A stretch of DNA of 64,000 nt, taken from assembly GCA_963848355.1 (NCBI GenBank), contig CAWKDG010000001.1:868001-932000 (forward strand). Direction: 5' to 3'. A program made the translations under genes and the position numbers. The notes under the pieces were generated by a model. It had not been told where the DNA came from and did not search any database. It saw only the letters and a program-made list of their open reading frames with translations. This DNA comes from CAWKDG01 sp963848355. GTDB taxonomy: Bacteria > Actinomycetota > Acidimicrobiia > Acidimicrobiales > UBA8190. Below are positions 43,462 through 52,662 of the stretch, one piece after another (position 1 is the first letter of the stretch; every line of letters begins with the position of its first letter).

Positions 43462-45054
43462 GCAGTCGTCCGGGCACGGTCCACGGCCAGGGTGGCATCC
43501 ACGGCGCCTTCGGCACCATCGGGGAGCACGACGAGGCGCCGAGGCGTTCGTGGACGGCCCGCCTCCTCACCCTGCTCGCCATCATCGGTCCCGGGCTCAT
43601 CGTGATGGTCGGCGACAACGACGCCGGCGGCGTGGCCACCTACGCCCAGGCCGGCCAGAACTACGGGCTCACCCTGTCTGTGGACCCTGCCCCTGCTGAT
43701 CCCCGTTCTCGTCGTCAACCAGGAGATGGTCGTCCGTCTCGGGGCGGTGACCGGCGTCGGCCACGCCCGTCTCATCTTCGAGCGCTTCGGTCGGTTCTGG
43801 GGGGCGTTCTCCGTCGTCGACCTCTTCATCTTGAACTTCCTCACCATCGTCACCGAATTCATCGGCGTGAGCCTGGCCCTCGGCTACTTCGGTGTCAGCC
43901 CCTATCTCTCGGTGCCGCTGGCCGCCGTCGGGCTCGTGGCCATCACCGCCTCGGGAAGTTTCCGGCGGTGGGAACGCTTCATGTTCGTCTTCGTCATCGT
44001 CAACTTCCTCGTCATCCCTCTCGTCATCCTCTCGCACCCGCACGCCGGGCCGGTCCTCCACGGTCTCGTCGTCCCCGGCGTCAAGCACGGATTCAATTCG
44101 ACCTCGGTCCTTCTCATCATCGCCATCGTCGGCACCACGGTGGCGCCGTGGCAGCTGTTCTTCCAGCAGTCCAACATCATTGACAAGGGGATCACGACCC
44201 GTTGGATCAACTACGAGCGGACCGACACCGTCCTCGGCTCCTTCGTCGTCGTCGTCGGCGCCAGCCTCCTCATCGTCACCGTCGCCTTCGCCTTCGCCCA
44301 CACCGCCGTCTCCGGCAATTTCACCAACGCCGGCGGTGTGGCCCACAATCTGGCCCGCTATCTCGGTCACGGAGCGGGGACGATGTTCGCCATCGTCCTC
44401 CTGAACGCGTCGATTATCGGCGCCGCCGCCGTCACCTTGTCCACCTCGTACGCCTTCGGCGACGTCTTCGGTATCCAGCACTCGCTGCACCGCCGCGTCG
44501 GCGAGGCCCGCGCCTTCTACGCCTCCTACACGGTCATGGTGGTGGTGGCGGCGGGCATCGTCCTCATCCCCGGTGCGCCCCTCGGGCTCATCACCACCGG
44601 CGTCCAGGCGCTGGCCGGTGTGCTCCTTCCCAGCGCCACGGTCTTCCTCGTCCTGCTGTGCAACGACGCCGCCGTCCTCGGTCCGTGGGTGAACAAGCCG
44701 TGGGTCAACGCCGTCGCCACCGTCGTCGTCTCCGTCCTCCTCGTCCTCTCCCTCATCCTCATGACCACCACCGTCTTCCCCGGCATCGACGTGGCCGTGC
44801 TCCTCCTCGTCCTCGCCTCCACCCTCGTCCTCTCCCTCGCCGTCGCCGGCGTCGTCTACCGACGGGCGTTGCGACGACGGCCCCCCGTCGTCGCCCTGGC
44901 CCAGCCGCGCCGCGACACGTGGCGGATGCCCCCCCTGGCCCTCCTCGAACGACCCGAATGGTCTCCGGGGCGCAAGCGGGCCATGCTCGTCCTGCGCCTC
45001 TACCTGGTCGCCTCCGTGGTCCTGCTCCTGGTGAAGGCCGTCCAGCTCGGCTGA
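43458..45054 (+). pseudogene. NRAMP-family divalent metal transporter, Mg2+-type features, one frame break
   Basis: About 530 codons and roughly eleven membrane helices. Helix 1 reads IGPGLIVMVGDNDAGGVATY instead of the DPGN of Mn/Fe transporters, and helix 6 reads GTTVAPWQLFFQQSN where MPH is usual, so the metal-binding Met is Ala and the His is Trp. This points to the NRAMP-related magnesium transporters rather than Mn/Fe uptake. The frame changes near 43678, where CCTGTCTGTGG has one extra T; removing it gives GLTLLWTLPLLIPVLVVNQE. It follows the MgtE-N/CBS protein. Confidence 0.82.
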
Positions 45055-45111
45055 CCAATCGGGCAACGGTCGTCCCGCACCACCCCCTGGCCCCGGGGCC
45101 AAGCCCGGCAG

Positions 45112-45117
45112 TACGTT
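45112..45117 (+). promoter_or_regulatory. -10 element before the acyl-CoA dehydrogenase gene
   Basis: TACGTT lies seven bases before ATG 45125, with no ribosome-binding site in between; leaderless transcription is likely. Confidence 0.4.
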
Positions 45118-45124
45118 CGCCTGC

Positions 45125-46360
45125 ATGGACCTGACCTACCCACCCGAGACTGAGTCGTTCCGGGCCGAGATCCGGAACTGGCTGGAAGAGAACCTGCCTC
45201 GAGGCTGGGGCGAACCGGGCTTCACCATGACGAGGGCGGAGCGCAAGGCCTTCAACGCCGAATGGGTGCGCAAGCTCCACCAGGGCGGGTGGATCTGCGC
45301 CTCGTGGCCCAAGGAGTACGGCGGGAAGGGCCTGTCGCTCATCGAGCTCGTCGTCCTGAACGAGGAGTTCGCCCGGCGCGATGCGCCGATGCGCGCCGAC
45401 TTCTTCGGCGACACCCTGGTGGGCCCGACCATCCTGCAGTGGGGCACCGAAGCACAAAAGCAGGAGTTCATCCCCAAGATCCTGAACGGCACCATCTCCT
45501 GGTGCCAGGGCTTCTCCGAGCCCGACGCCGGCAGCGACCTGGCCTCACTCACGACGCGCGCCGTGGCCGACGGCGACGAGTGGATCGTCACCGGTCAGAA
45601 GGTCTGGACCACCCAGGCGCAGTTCGCCGACTACATCTTCCTCCTGGCCCGCACCGATCCCGACGTCGACAAGCACGCGGGCATCTCCTACCTCCTCATG
45701 CCCATGAAGCAGCCCGGGGTCGATGTCCGCCCCATCAAGCAGATCGACGGCTCGGCCGAGTTCAACGAGGTCTACTTCGACGCCGCCCGCTGTCCCCGCC
45801 AGAACGTCGTCGGCGGCGACAACAACGGCTGGAAGGTGGCCATGACCACCCTCGGGTTCGAGCGGGGGTCGTCGGCCACCACCGGCCACCGCCGTTTCCA
45901 GAAGGAGCTCGACGCCATCGTGGACAGCGCCCGGCGACGCCACCGCGACACCGACCCCCAGATCCGCCAAGGCCTGGCCCACGCCTGGTCCAAGGTGAAG
46001 ATCATGCAGATCAACGGGTACCGCAGCCTGACCGACGCGCTGAACGGGACCCACCACGCCGCCGCCCTGGGCGCCACCAACAAGATGTTCTGGTCCGAGT
46101 ACCACCGCGAGACCATGAACCTCGCCATCGACATCCTCGGGCTCGAGGGCCAGATCCTCACCGGTACCGGCGGCGATGTCGACGCCGTCGAAGGGCCGCT
46201 GTCGCGTCGGGGCAATCCGAACTACCCGGTCAGCGAAATGCAGGCGTCGTTCTTCTTCTCCCGCTCGGAGACGATCTGGGGCGGCACAGCGGAGATCCAA
46301 CGCAACATCGTCGGCGAACGCGTCCTCGGCCTTCCCAAGGAACCGAAGCCCGCGGGGTAG
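45125..46360 (+). CDS. Acyl-CoA dehydrogenase
   Basis: 411 residues with the three-domain acyl-CoA dehydrogenase fold. FAD/substrate segments are WCQGFSEPDAGSDLASLTTR, DEWIVTGQKVWTTQAQFADY and the C-terminal ETIWGGTAEIQRNIVGERVL. At the place of the catalytic Glu in YEGT-type enzymes there is Gly (WGGT), as in many actinobacterial FadE proteins that act in heteromers or carry the base elsewhere. Substrate unknown; steroid or branched side chains are possible. Confidence 0.9.
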   Translation: MDLTYPPETESFRAEIRNWLEENLPRGWGEPGFTMTRAERKAFNAEWVRKLHQGGWICASWPKEYGGKGLSLIELVVLNEEFARRDAPMRADFFGDTLVGPTILQWGTEAQKQEFIPKILNGTISWCQGFSEPDAGSDLASLTTRAVADGDEWIVTGQKVWTTQAQFADYIFLLARTDPDVDKHAGISYLLMPMKQPGVDVRPIKQIDGSAEFNEVYFDAARCPRQNVVGGDNNGWKVAMTTLGFERGSSATTGHRRFQKELDAIVDSARRRHRDTDPQIRQGLAHAWSKVKIMQINGYRSLTDALNGTHHAAALGATNKMFWSEYHRETMNLAIDILGLEGQILTGTGGDVDAVEGPLSRRGNPNYPVSEMQASFFFSRSETIWGGTAEIQRNIVGERVLGLPKEPKPAG

Positions 46361-46412
46361 GACCCGCGGGTTAGGACCGCGCGGTAGGAACGGAAAGGAC
46401 CTCCCGGCGACC

Positions 46413-47726
46413 TCAGGCGACGCCGAGTTCGGTGCCCGGTTCCGAGTCGCCCACAACGGGAACACCATCGGCACCGGCGGCGAGCGCCTCGGCGTCCGCT
46501 CGCTCGTGGCCCCGCCGGTGGTGGCGGCGCGTGATCACCGACGCCACGATCGTGGCCGTCCCGCCCACGGCCAGAGCCACCCGTGGGCTCGACACCTGCG
46601 AGATCCACCCCACCAAGGGGCTGCCGATGGGGGTGGTCCCGAGGAAGGCGATGGCGTAGAGGGCCATCACCCGTCCGCGCATCGACGGGTCGGCCCGCAG
46701 CTGCAACGTGGCGTTGGCGGTGGCGATGAAGGCGATCGAGGCTGCGCCCATGGGGAAGATGAGGACGAGGGCGGTGGCCAGGTCGGGGGAGGCGGCCACG
46801 GCCAGGATGAGGGCGCCGAAGACGCAGCCGATGGCGGTAAGGCGATGGATGTTCGGTCGGTTGCGGGTGGCGATGAGCAGTCCTCCGATGACCGCCCCCC
46901 CACCCATCAGCGACGTGAGGGCGGAGAAGACGCCGGCCCCTCCGTGGAAGGTGAACCGGGCGAAGAGGGCCAGAACGACCTGGAAGTTGTAGGCCAACGT
47001 CCCTACCACGGCCACCAGTAGGAGAGGCTGCCGCAACCCCGGCGTGCGCCACACGTAGCGCAGCCCGTCGCGGAGTTGGCCCCGGCCCCGCGCCACCGGC
47101 ACCGTGCGATGCAGGTCGCCGCGGCGCATGAGCGAGAGCCCGATGATCACCGCTACGTACGACGCCGCGTTCACCTCGAAGCACACGGCCAGGCCCACCA
47201 GGGCGATGAGGACGCCACCGATGGCCGGGCCTATCACCCGGGCCGAGTTCATCACCACGCTGTTCAGGCTCACGGCGTTCGGCAGGTCGTCGCGTCCCAC
47301 CAGCTCGAGGACGAACGTCTGGCGCGCCGGGTTGTCGACCAGGTTCACGAATCCGAGGAAGGTGGCCAACATGAAGACCTGCCACAGCCGCACGGCACCG
47401 ACGGCGGTCAACAACCCCAGCGTGAGGGCCAGGACCCCGGCCACCGTCTGCGTGGCGTAGAGCAGGCGGCGCTTGTCGACGCGGTCGGCCAGGAGTCCTC
47501 CCCACGTCCCGAACAGCAGCATCGGCAGGAACTGCAGCGCCGTCACGAGTCCCAGGTCGAGTCCGGCGCGTCCCGAGGGGGCCAGGTGCAGGACGAGGAA
47601 GGCCTGGGCCACGCTCTGCATCCACGTCCCGCTCACCGAGATGAGCTGGGCGGTGAAGTAGATCCGGTAGTTCCGCACGTGCAGCGACTGGAACGTCCCC
47701 TTCACGGCTTCCCGTATCCGCGTCAT
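46413..47726 (-). CDS. MFS transporter (EntS/MFS_3 type)
   Basis: 437 residues, about twelve membrane helices. The start LHVRNYRIYFTAQLISVSGT and the loop GGLLADRVDKRRLLYATQT are typical of MFS_3 exporters; a second-half signature is MRGRVMALYAIAFLGTTPIG. It probably exports a small molecule or drug. ATG 47726 overlaps the marR-type stop as ATGA, so regulator and pump form an operon. Confidence 0.9.
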   Translation of the reverse strand: MTRIREAVKGTFQSLHVRNYRIYFTAQLISVSGTWMQSVAQAFLVLHLAPSGRAGLDLGLVTALQFLPMLLFGTWGGLLADRVDKRRLLYATQTVAGVLALTLGLLTAVGAVRLWQVFMLATFLGFVNLVDNPARQTFVLELVGRDDLPNAVSLNSVVMNSARVIGPAIGGVLIALVGLAVCFEVNAASYVAVIIGLSLMRRGDLHRTVPVARGRGQLRDGLRYVWRTPGLRQPLLLVAVVGTLAYNFQVVLALFARFTFHGGAGVFSALTSLMGGGAVIGGLLIATRNRPNIHRLTAIGCVFGALILAVAASPDLATALVLIFPMGAASIAFIATANATLQLRADPSMRGRVMALYAIAFLGTTPIGSPLVGWISQVSSPRVALAVGGTATIVASVITRRHHRRGHERADAEALAAGADGVPVVGDSEPGTELGVA

Positions 47727-48193
47727 CCCTCCTCCACCAACAACTCGAGGAGGCGGACGAGCTCGCCGAGCGCCTCACGCTCGGGCGTCGACAGTCGGCG
47801 CAACCGGCGGGCCAGGAAGGCGGTGCGCAGCGACCGGCTCCGTTGCAGGACACGACGGCCCTCGGCACTGAGTCCGACGCGCACGACGCGGCGATCGTCG
47901 GCGTCGACACGCCGGACCACCAGCCCGGCCGCTTCGAGCCCGACCACGATCCGCGTCATGCTCGGGGGGCGCACCTGCTCCGATGCGGCCACCTCGCCCA
48001 ACGTCGGGCTCCCCAGGCGTTCGATGGTGGCCAGGGCCGAGACCTGCGACGGGGTCACCCCACCGGCGACCTGTTGGCGCACCCGTCGTGACAGCCGGGT
48101 CACGGCCAGGCGCAGGCGGGCCGCGAGCTCGGTCTCGGAGTCGTCGGTCGCCCCCGCGTCGTCGGCGCTCGTCCCGGGGGTCACTGTCGTCAT
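47723..48193 (-). CDS. MarR family transcriptional regulator
   Basis: 156 residues. The winged helix is visible as GGVTPSQVSALATIERLGS, PTLGEVAASEQVRPPSMTRI and VVRRVDADDRRVVRVGLSAEG. It probably represses itself and the MFS gene that overlaps it. A strong palindrome lies just upstream of its ATG. Confidence 0.9.
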   Translation of the reverse strand: MTTVTPGTSADDAGATDDSETELAARLRLAVTRLSRRVRQQVAGGVTPSQVSALATIERLGSPTLGEVAASEQVRPPSMTRIVVGLEAAGLVVRRVDADDRRVVRVGLSAEGRRVLQRSRSLRTAFLARRLRRLSTPEREALGELVRLLELLVEEG

Positions 48194-48202
48194 CGTTCAC
48201 CA

Positions 48203-48225
48203 TTCTAATTAGATTTGCTAACCAT
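48203..48225. promoter_or_regulatory. Probable MarR operator
   Basis: TCTAATTAGA (48204-48213) is a perfect palindrome ten bases before the regulator ATG. A further CTAA at 48218-48221 gives spaced TTAG/CTAA half-sites on either strand. This small AT-rich island stands out in a 70% GC region. TAGAAT in minus-strand sense overlaps it as a likely -10, so repressor binding would block transcription. Confidence 0.65.
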
Positions 48226-48270
48226 TGTGCCGGGTCCGGTGTCGGCGCAGGTCGGGCCTAGCATGGAGGC

Positions 48271-50046
48271 ATGCTCCCCGACTACGCCGAGTTCGAACAG
48301 GCCGTGGGCCTCGATTGGTACCGGATGGATCCCAACCTGTCGCTCCTGCTCGACCGCTACCTCCCCGATCCGGTCGACCGGGCCTTCGCCGAGGACCACG
48401 TGGGGCGCTTCGGCGCCCTCGTCGGCGAGGTCATCGCCCCCCGGGCCGAGGAGACCGACAAGCACGGTCCCGCCCTGCGCCGCTACGACCGCTGGGGGTA
48501 CGAGGTCGACGAGATCGTCCACCATCCCACCTGGACCGAGAACAAGGCCGACCTCGTCCGCAACGGGTTCGTCAGCCTCGAGACCTACGCCGGACGCCCG
48601 GCACCGGCCGTCGTGGGCGCCTCCCTCTCGTACCTGGTGTCCCAGGCGGAGACGGCCATCTACTGCGGCCTGGGGATGACGTCGGGGGCGGCCGACATCA
48701 TCGAGCGTTATGCCCCGACCGCGGTGGGCGGCGAGATGGTCCGGCGCCTGCGCAGTCTCGACCCGGCCGACGCCTGGGAAGGCGGGATGTTCCTCACCGA
48801 GCGCCAGGGCGGGAGCGACGTCGGGGCCAACACCATGCGGGCCGTCGAGGACGGCGAGGAGTGGCGCCTCTTTGGCGACAAGCACTTCTGCTCGAATGTC
48901 GACGCCGACGTCTTCATCGTCCTGGCCCGACCGGACGGCGCCCCCGGGGGCAGCCGCGGCCTCGGTACCTTCATCGTCCCCCGCCACCTCCCCGACGGCT
49001 CACCCAACGGGTTCACCATCAAACGGCTGAAGCCCAAGCTCGGCACCGTCGGAGTCCCCACCGGCGAGGTCACCCTGGACGGGGCCCGGGCCTGGCTGGC
49101 CGGCACCGGCTCGACGGGTGACGGGTCCACCGGCGACGCGGTGGCCGATGCCGCGCGCGACGGCCGCGGCATCAACCGGATGATGGAGATGGTGAACGGT
49201 TCGCGCTTCGGCGTCGCCCTCATGGGCCTCGGCATCCACCGCCGGTCGTTCCTCGAGGCCGCCATCTACGCGGCCCGACGCAGCCAGTTCGGCCACCGCA
49301 TCGACACCTATCCCCTCGTCCGCGAGACGCTCGTCGACCTCCTTGTCGATCTCGAGGCGGGCATGTCTGTCACCTATGAATGCGCGGCGGCCGAGCGGAC
49401 GGCGTCCGACGTCACCGCCGGACGCCTGGTCCGCCGCATCCTCGTGCCGCTGGCCAAGATGCGCTGCACGCGGATGGCCCTCCAGGCCGCCTCCACGGCC
49501 CTCGAGGTCTTCGGTGGCAACGGCTACATGGAGGACTGGCCCATGGCCCGTCAGCTGCGTGACGCCCAGTGCCACACCATCTGGGAGGGCACCGAGAACA
49601 TCCTCTGCATCGACGTCCGGCGCGCCATGCGCGGCGAACAGGCCCATCTGGCGCTGTTCACGCGGATGGAACAGGCCCTCGACACCGCCACCGGCCACAA
49701 GGTCCTCGGGTCCACCGTCGACACCGTGGCCGCCGCTCTGGCCGACGCCCGGGCGGCCGCCACCTACCTCGAGAGCGCCAGCGACGACATCGCGCTGCTC
49801 CAGAGCCGGCGTTTCGCCGAGCTGCTGGGCGACGTCTCCGAAGGGGCCCTGCTGGTGGAGCAGGCGGCATGGGCCCTCGATCACGACGGTGGCGCCCGCA
49901 AGGCGGCGGTGGCCCGGCGCTTCGCCTCGAGGCGGCTGGCCACCCCGGCGGGGCGCGGCATCACCGACCCCGACCGCATGGTGCTCGACCTCTTCGAGCC
50001 TCTCGTCCGCTACGGCCCGATCGAGGACTCCGACCTGGTCGCCTGA
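48271..50046 (+). CDS. AidB-like acyl-CoA dehydrogenase
   Basis: 591 residues, longer than ordinary acyl-CoA dehydrogenases and like the AidB/long type. Key segments are GGMFLTERQGGSDVGANTM, WRLFGDKHFCSNVDADVFIV, LEVFGGNGYMEDWPMARQLR and CHTIWEGTENILCIDV (Glu in the catalytic WEGT). E. coli AidB is linked to alkylation response, but most relatives are metabolic. ATG 48271 has GGAGG directly upstream and TAGCAT as a likely -10. Confidence 0.88.
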   Translation: MLPDYAEFEQAVGLDWYRMDPNLSLLLDRYLPDPVDRAFAEDHVGRFGALVGEVIAPRAEETDKHGPALRRYDRWGYEVDEIVHHPTWTENKADLVRNGFVSLETYAGRPAPAVVGASLSYLVSQAETAIYCGLGMTSGAADIIERYAPTAVGGEMVRRLRSLDPADAWEGGMFLTERQGGSDVGANTMRAVEDGEEWRLFGDKHFCSNVDADVFIVLARPDGAPGGSRGLGTFIVPRHLPDGSPNGFTIKRLKPKLGTVGVPTGEVTLDGARAWLAGTGSTGDGSTGDAVADAARDGRGINRMMEMVNGSRFGVALMGLGIHRRSFLEAAIYAARRSQFGHRIDTYPLVRETLVDLLVDLEAGMSVTYECAAAERTASDVTAGRLVRRILVPLAKMRCTRMALQAASTALEVFGGNGYMEDWPMARQLRDAQCHTIWEGTENILCIDVRRAMRGEQAHLALFTRMEQALDTATGHKVLGSTVDTVAAALADARAAATYLESASDDIALLQSRRFAELLGDVSEGALLVEQAAWALDHDGGARKAAVARRFASRRLATPAGRGITDPDRMVLDLFEPLVRYGPIEDSDLVA

Positions 50047-50078
50047 CGGCGGATGCCGGTCACCGCCCTGGCGTCACG

Positions 50079-50402
50079 TCACCACTTGGGGACGTAGCCC
50101 CCCTGGCCCCGGGCCGCGCTCTCGAACGGGTCGGCCGACTCGTCCACCCCTCCCTGGACGTCGGTCACCCACCCCAACCGGCTCTTCAAGATCCGCTCGA
50201 CCCCTCCCTGGAGGGTGGACGACGAGATGGCGCACGAGCTGCACGCCCCCTGCAACTGGACCTCGACGGTCCCCGCCTCGACGTCGAAGGCCACCAGCTC
50301 GAGGTCGCCCCCGTCGCTCTGCACGGCGGGCCTCATGAGCTCGATCAGCTCGATCAGGTCGTCTGAACGTCGGCTTCGTTCCTCGTCGCTCAGCTCAGCC
50401 AT
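50079..50402 (-). CDS. NifU-like iron-sulfur scaffold domain protein
   Basis: 107 residues. One NifU C-terminal domain: LIELMRPAVQSDGGDLELV and QGACSSCAISSSTLQGGVER with the CxxC that holds an Fe-S cluster. It likely carries or delivers clusters. The C-terminal 25 residues are polar. It converges on the dehydrogenase gene. Confidence 0.9.
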   Translation of the reverse strand: MAELSDEERSRRSDDLIELIELMRPAVQSDGGDLELVAFDVEAGTVEVQLQGACSSCAISSSTLQGGVERILKSRLGWVTDVQGGVDESADPFESAARGQGGYVPKW

Positions 50403-50565
50403 GCCTCCATTCTGCCGTGGACGGGCCCCTCCCCGTGCCGCGGCACGGCGTCATGGGCCCATCTCGGCCTTCCGGGTACCATGCAGGTCGTGCCCTTCGA
50501 ACCGCCGGCCACGCACGGCTCAGGCGTGCGCGCACCCCTCCCCGGCGCGATGAAAAGAGGTTGCG

Positions 50566-51732
50566 GTGACGCAAGAGGTGAGCATCGTCGGCGTCGGGAT
50601 GACAACCATGGACCGGCGTGACCTCACACCCGAGGCCCTCGCCCGCGAGGCCGTGCGAGACGCCCTGGCCGACGCCGGCCTGGCCCCCTCGGACATCGGG
50701 CTCGTCGTCGTGGCCAACGCCCTCGGTGGCCGCCTGTGCGATCAGGGCTGCATCCGCGGCCAGTCATGGCTGCGCGACGCCGGTCTCGGCACGGCCGGGG
50801 TGGTGAACGTCGACAACTCGTGCGCCGGTGGGTCCTCGGCCATGCACGTCGCCGTCATGGGCGCTCGCGCCGGCCAGTCACCGGTGCTCGTCGTCGGTGT
50901 CGAGAAGATGTGGACGGGAAGCCGGGACGACACCATCGCCGGGATCGAGGACGGGTTGCCGGCCGATGAACGCGCCCATCTCCGCGCCACCATCCAGAAC
51001 AGTGCCGGCAGCGTCCTCATGGGCCTCAACGCCCAGTGGGTCCGCCACCAGATCGAGGTGCTCGGGACCACGGCCCATCAGATCGCCGCCGCCGCCGCCA
51101 AGGCCCGCCGCTGCGCCTCGCGCAACCCTCTGGCGCAGTTCCGGACGCGGGTCACCGTCGAGGAGGTCCTCGCCGCGCCGGTCGTCGCCGGTTCCCTCAC
51201 CCGGCTCATGTGCTCGTCGTTCACCGACGGTGCCGCCGCCGCCGTTCTCATGGCCGGTCCCGTCCGGGGCGCCCCGCGCGTGCGCGCCAGCATCCTGCGC
51301 TCGGGCAACGGTGACCTCGACTACCACAAGCGTCTCGAGGACACGGTCGCCGACGCCTGGAAGGAAGCGGGTGTCGGGCCAGCCGACGTCGATGTCATCG
51401 AGCTGCACGACGCCACCAGCGCCGAAGAGCTCTACGCGCTCGAGTCCCTGGGTTTCTTCCCGCCCGGGACGGCCGGGGCCGCCACCGTGGCCGGCGACAC
51501 CGACATCGACGGGAGCGCAGTCTGCGTCAACCCCAGCGGGGGCCTGGTGGCGCGGGGCCATCCCCTGGGGGCGACGGGGTTGTGCCAGATCGCCGAGCTC
51601 GTGCACCAACTCCTCGGTCGCGCCGTCGGACGCCAGCGCCCGGGGGCCCGGATCGGTGTGGCCGTCAACACGGGCGGCATCATCTCCGGTGACGCCGCCG
51701 TCGTCGGCATCCACGTCCTGCAGGGAGCCTGA
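50566..51732 (+). CDS. Thiolase family protein (SCP-x/lipid-transfer type)
   Basis: 388 residues from GTG 50566, with AGAGG upstream. The nucleophile Cys is in VDNSCAGGSSAMHVAVMGA, the His in GGLVARGHPLGATGLCQIAE. The second Cys of ordinary thiolases is absent (NTGGIISGD), as in the SCP-x and lipid-transfer group, so activity may be restricted. It leads a tight run with fabH-like and nucleotidyltransferase genes. Confidence 0.85.
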   Translation: MTQEVSIVGVGMTTMDRRDLTPEALAREAVRDALADAGLAPSDIGLVVVANALGGRLCDQGCIRGQSWLRDAGLGTAGVVNVDNSCAGGSSAMHVAVMGARAGQSPVLVVGVEKMWTGSRDDTIAGIEDGLPADERAHLRATIQNSAGSVLMGLNAQWVRHQIEVLGTTAHQIAAAAAKARRCASRNPLAQFRTRVTVEEVLAAPVVAGSLTRLMCSSFTDGAAAAVLMAGPVRGAPRVRASILRSGNGDLDYHKRLEDTVADAWKEAGVGPADVDVIELHDATSAEELYALESLGFFPPGTAGAATVAGDTDIDGSAVCVNPSGGLVARGHPLGATGLCQIAELVHQLLGRAVGRQRPGARIGVAVNTGGIISGDAAVVGIHVLQGA

Positions 51733-51735
51733 GAC

Positions 51736-52662
51736 GTGCCCGGAGCGGTCATCACCGGCTGGGGCATCGCCGTTCCCGACAAGATCGTCACCAACGAGGA
51801 TCTCTCGGCCAGCCTCGACACCAGCGACGCCTGGATCATCGAGCGGACGGGCATCAAGCAGCGCCACATCGGGGGCACCACCTCGGAGCTGGCCGTCGTG
51901 GCCGGGCGCCAGGCACTCGAGCGCGCCGGGCGGGGACCGGAGGAGATCGATCTCCTCGTTCTCGCCACCACCACGCCCGATGCCGTCGTGCCCGGGACGT
52001 CGGCCACCGTGCACAACGCCCTCGGCCTGGCCGGCGGGGCATTCGACCTGAACGCCGCCTGCTCGGGCTTCGTCTATGCCCTCGTCGCTGCCCACGGGAT
52101 GGCGCTGGCCGGGGCCCGCCGCATCCTCGTCATCGGCAGCGACACGCTGTCGCGCATCACCGACTGGGACGACCGCACGCTGGCCGTCATCGTGGGCGAC
52201 GGCGCCGGCGCCGTGGTCCTCGAGGCCACCGACGGTCCCGGCGAGCTCCTCGCCTGGGACCTCGGAGCCGACGGCTCGCTCCGCCACCTCCTCAAGTGCG
52301 ACACCGGCGGATATCTCTTCATGAACGGTCGCGAGATCTTCCGTCACGCCGTGCGCGCCGTCGTCGACTCCTCCCTGGCGGCCCTTCAGCGGGCGGGGAT
52401 GGAGCCGGGCGATGTCGACGTCTTCGTCCCCCACCAGGCCAATGCCCGAATCATCTCCGCCGCCCGGGAACGTCTGGGCATCCCCGAGGAGCGGTGCGTC
52501 GTCACCATCGACCGCTACGGGAACACGTCGTCCGCCTCCATCCCCCTGGCCCTGGCCGACGCCCTCGAGACAGGGCTCCTGCAACCGGGGGCCAAGGTGC
52601 TGATGTCGGGGTTCGGGGGGGGAATGACCTGGGCCAGCGCCGTCCTCCGATGGGGGGGCTGA
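51736..52662 (+). CDS. 3-oxoacyl-ACP synthase III (FabH-like)
   Basis: 308 residues. Catalytic Cys in LNAACSGFVYALVAAHGMA, His in VFVPHQANARIISAA and Asn in DRYGNTSSASIPLALADAL: the Cys-His-Asn triad is complete. RTGIKQRHI and the end GFGGGMTWASAVLRW are typical. It starts fatty-acid or polyketide chains from acyl-CoA and malonyl-ACP. Three bases separate it from the thiolase gene; the next gene overlaps by 13 bases. Confidence 0.9.
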   Translation: MPGAVITGWGIAVPDKIVTNEDLSASLDTSDAWIIERTGIKQRHIGGTTSELAVVAGRQALERAGRGPEEIDLLVLATTTPDAVVPGTSATVHNALGLAGGAFDLNAACSGFVYALVAAHGMALAGARRILVIGSDTLSRITDWDDRTLAVIVGDGAGAVVLEATDGPGELLAWDLGADGSLRHLLKCDTGGYLFMNGREIFRHAVRAVVDSSLAALQRAGMEPGDVDVFVPHQANARIISAARERLGIPEERCVVTIDRYGNTSSASIPLALADALETGLLQPGAKVLMSGFGGGMTWASAVLRWGG

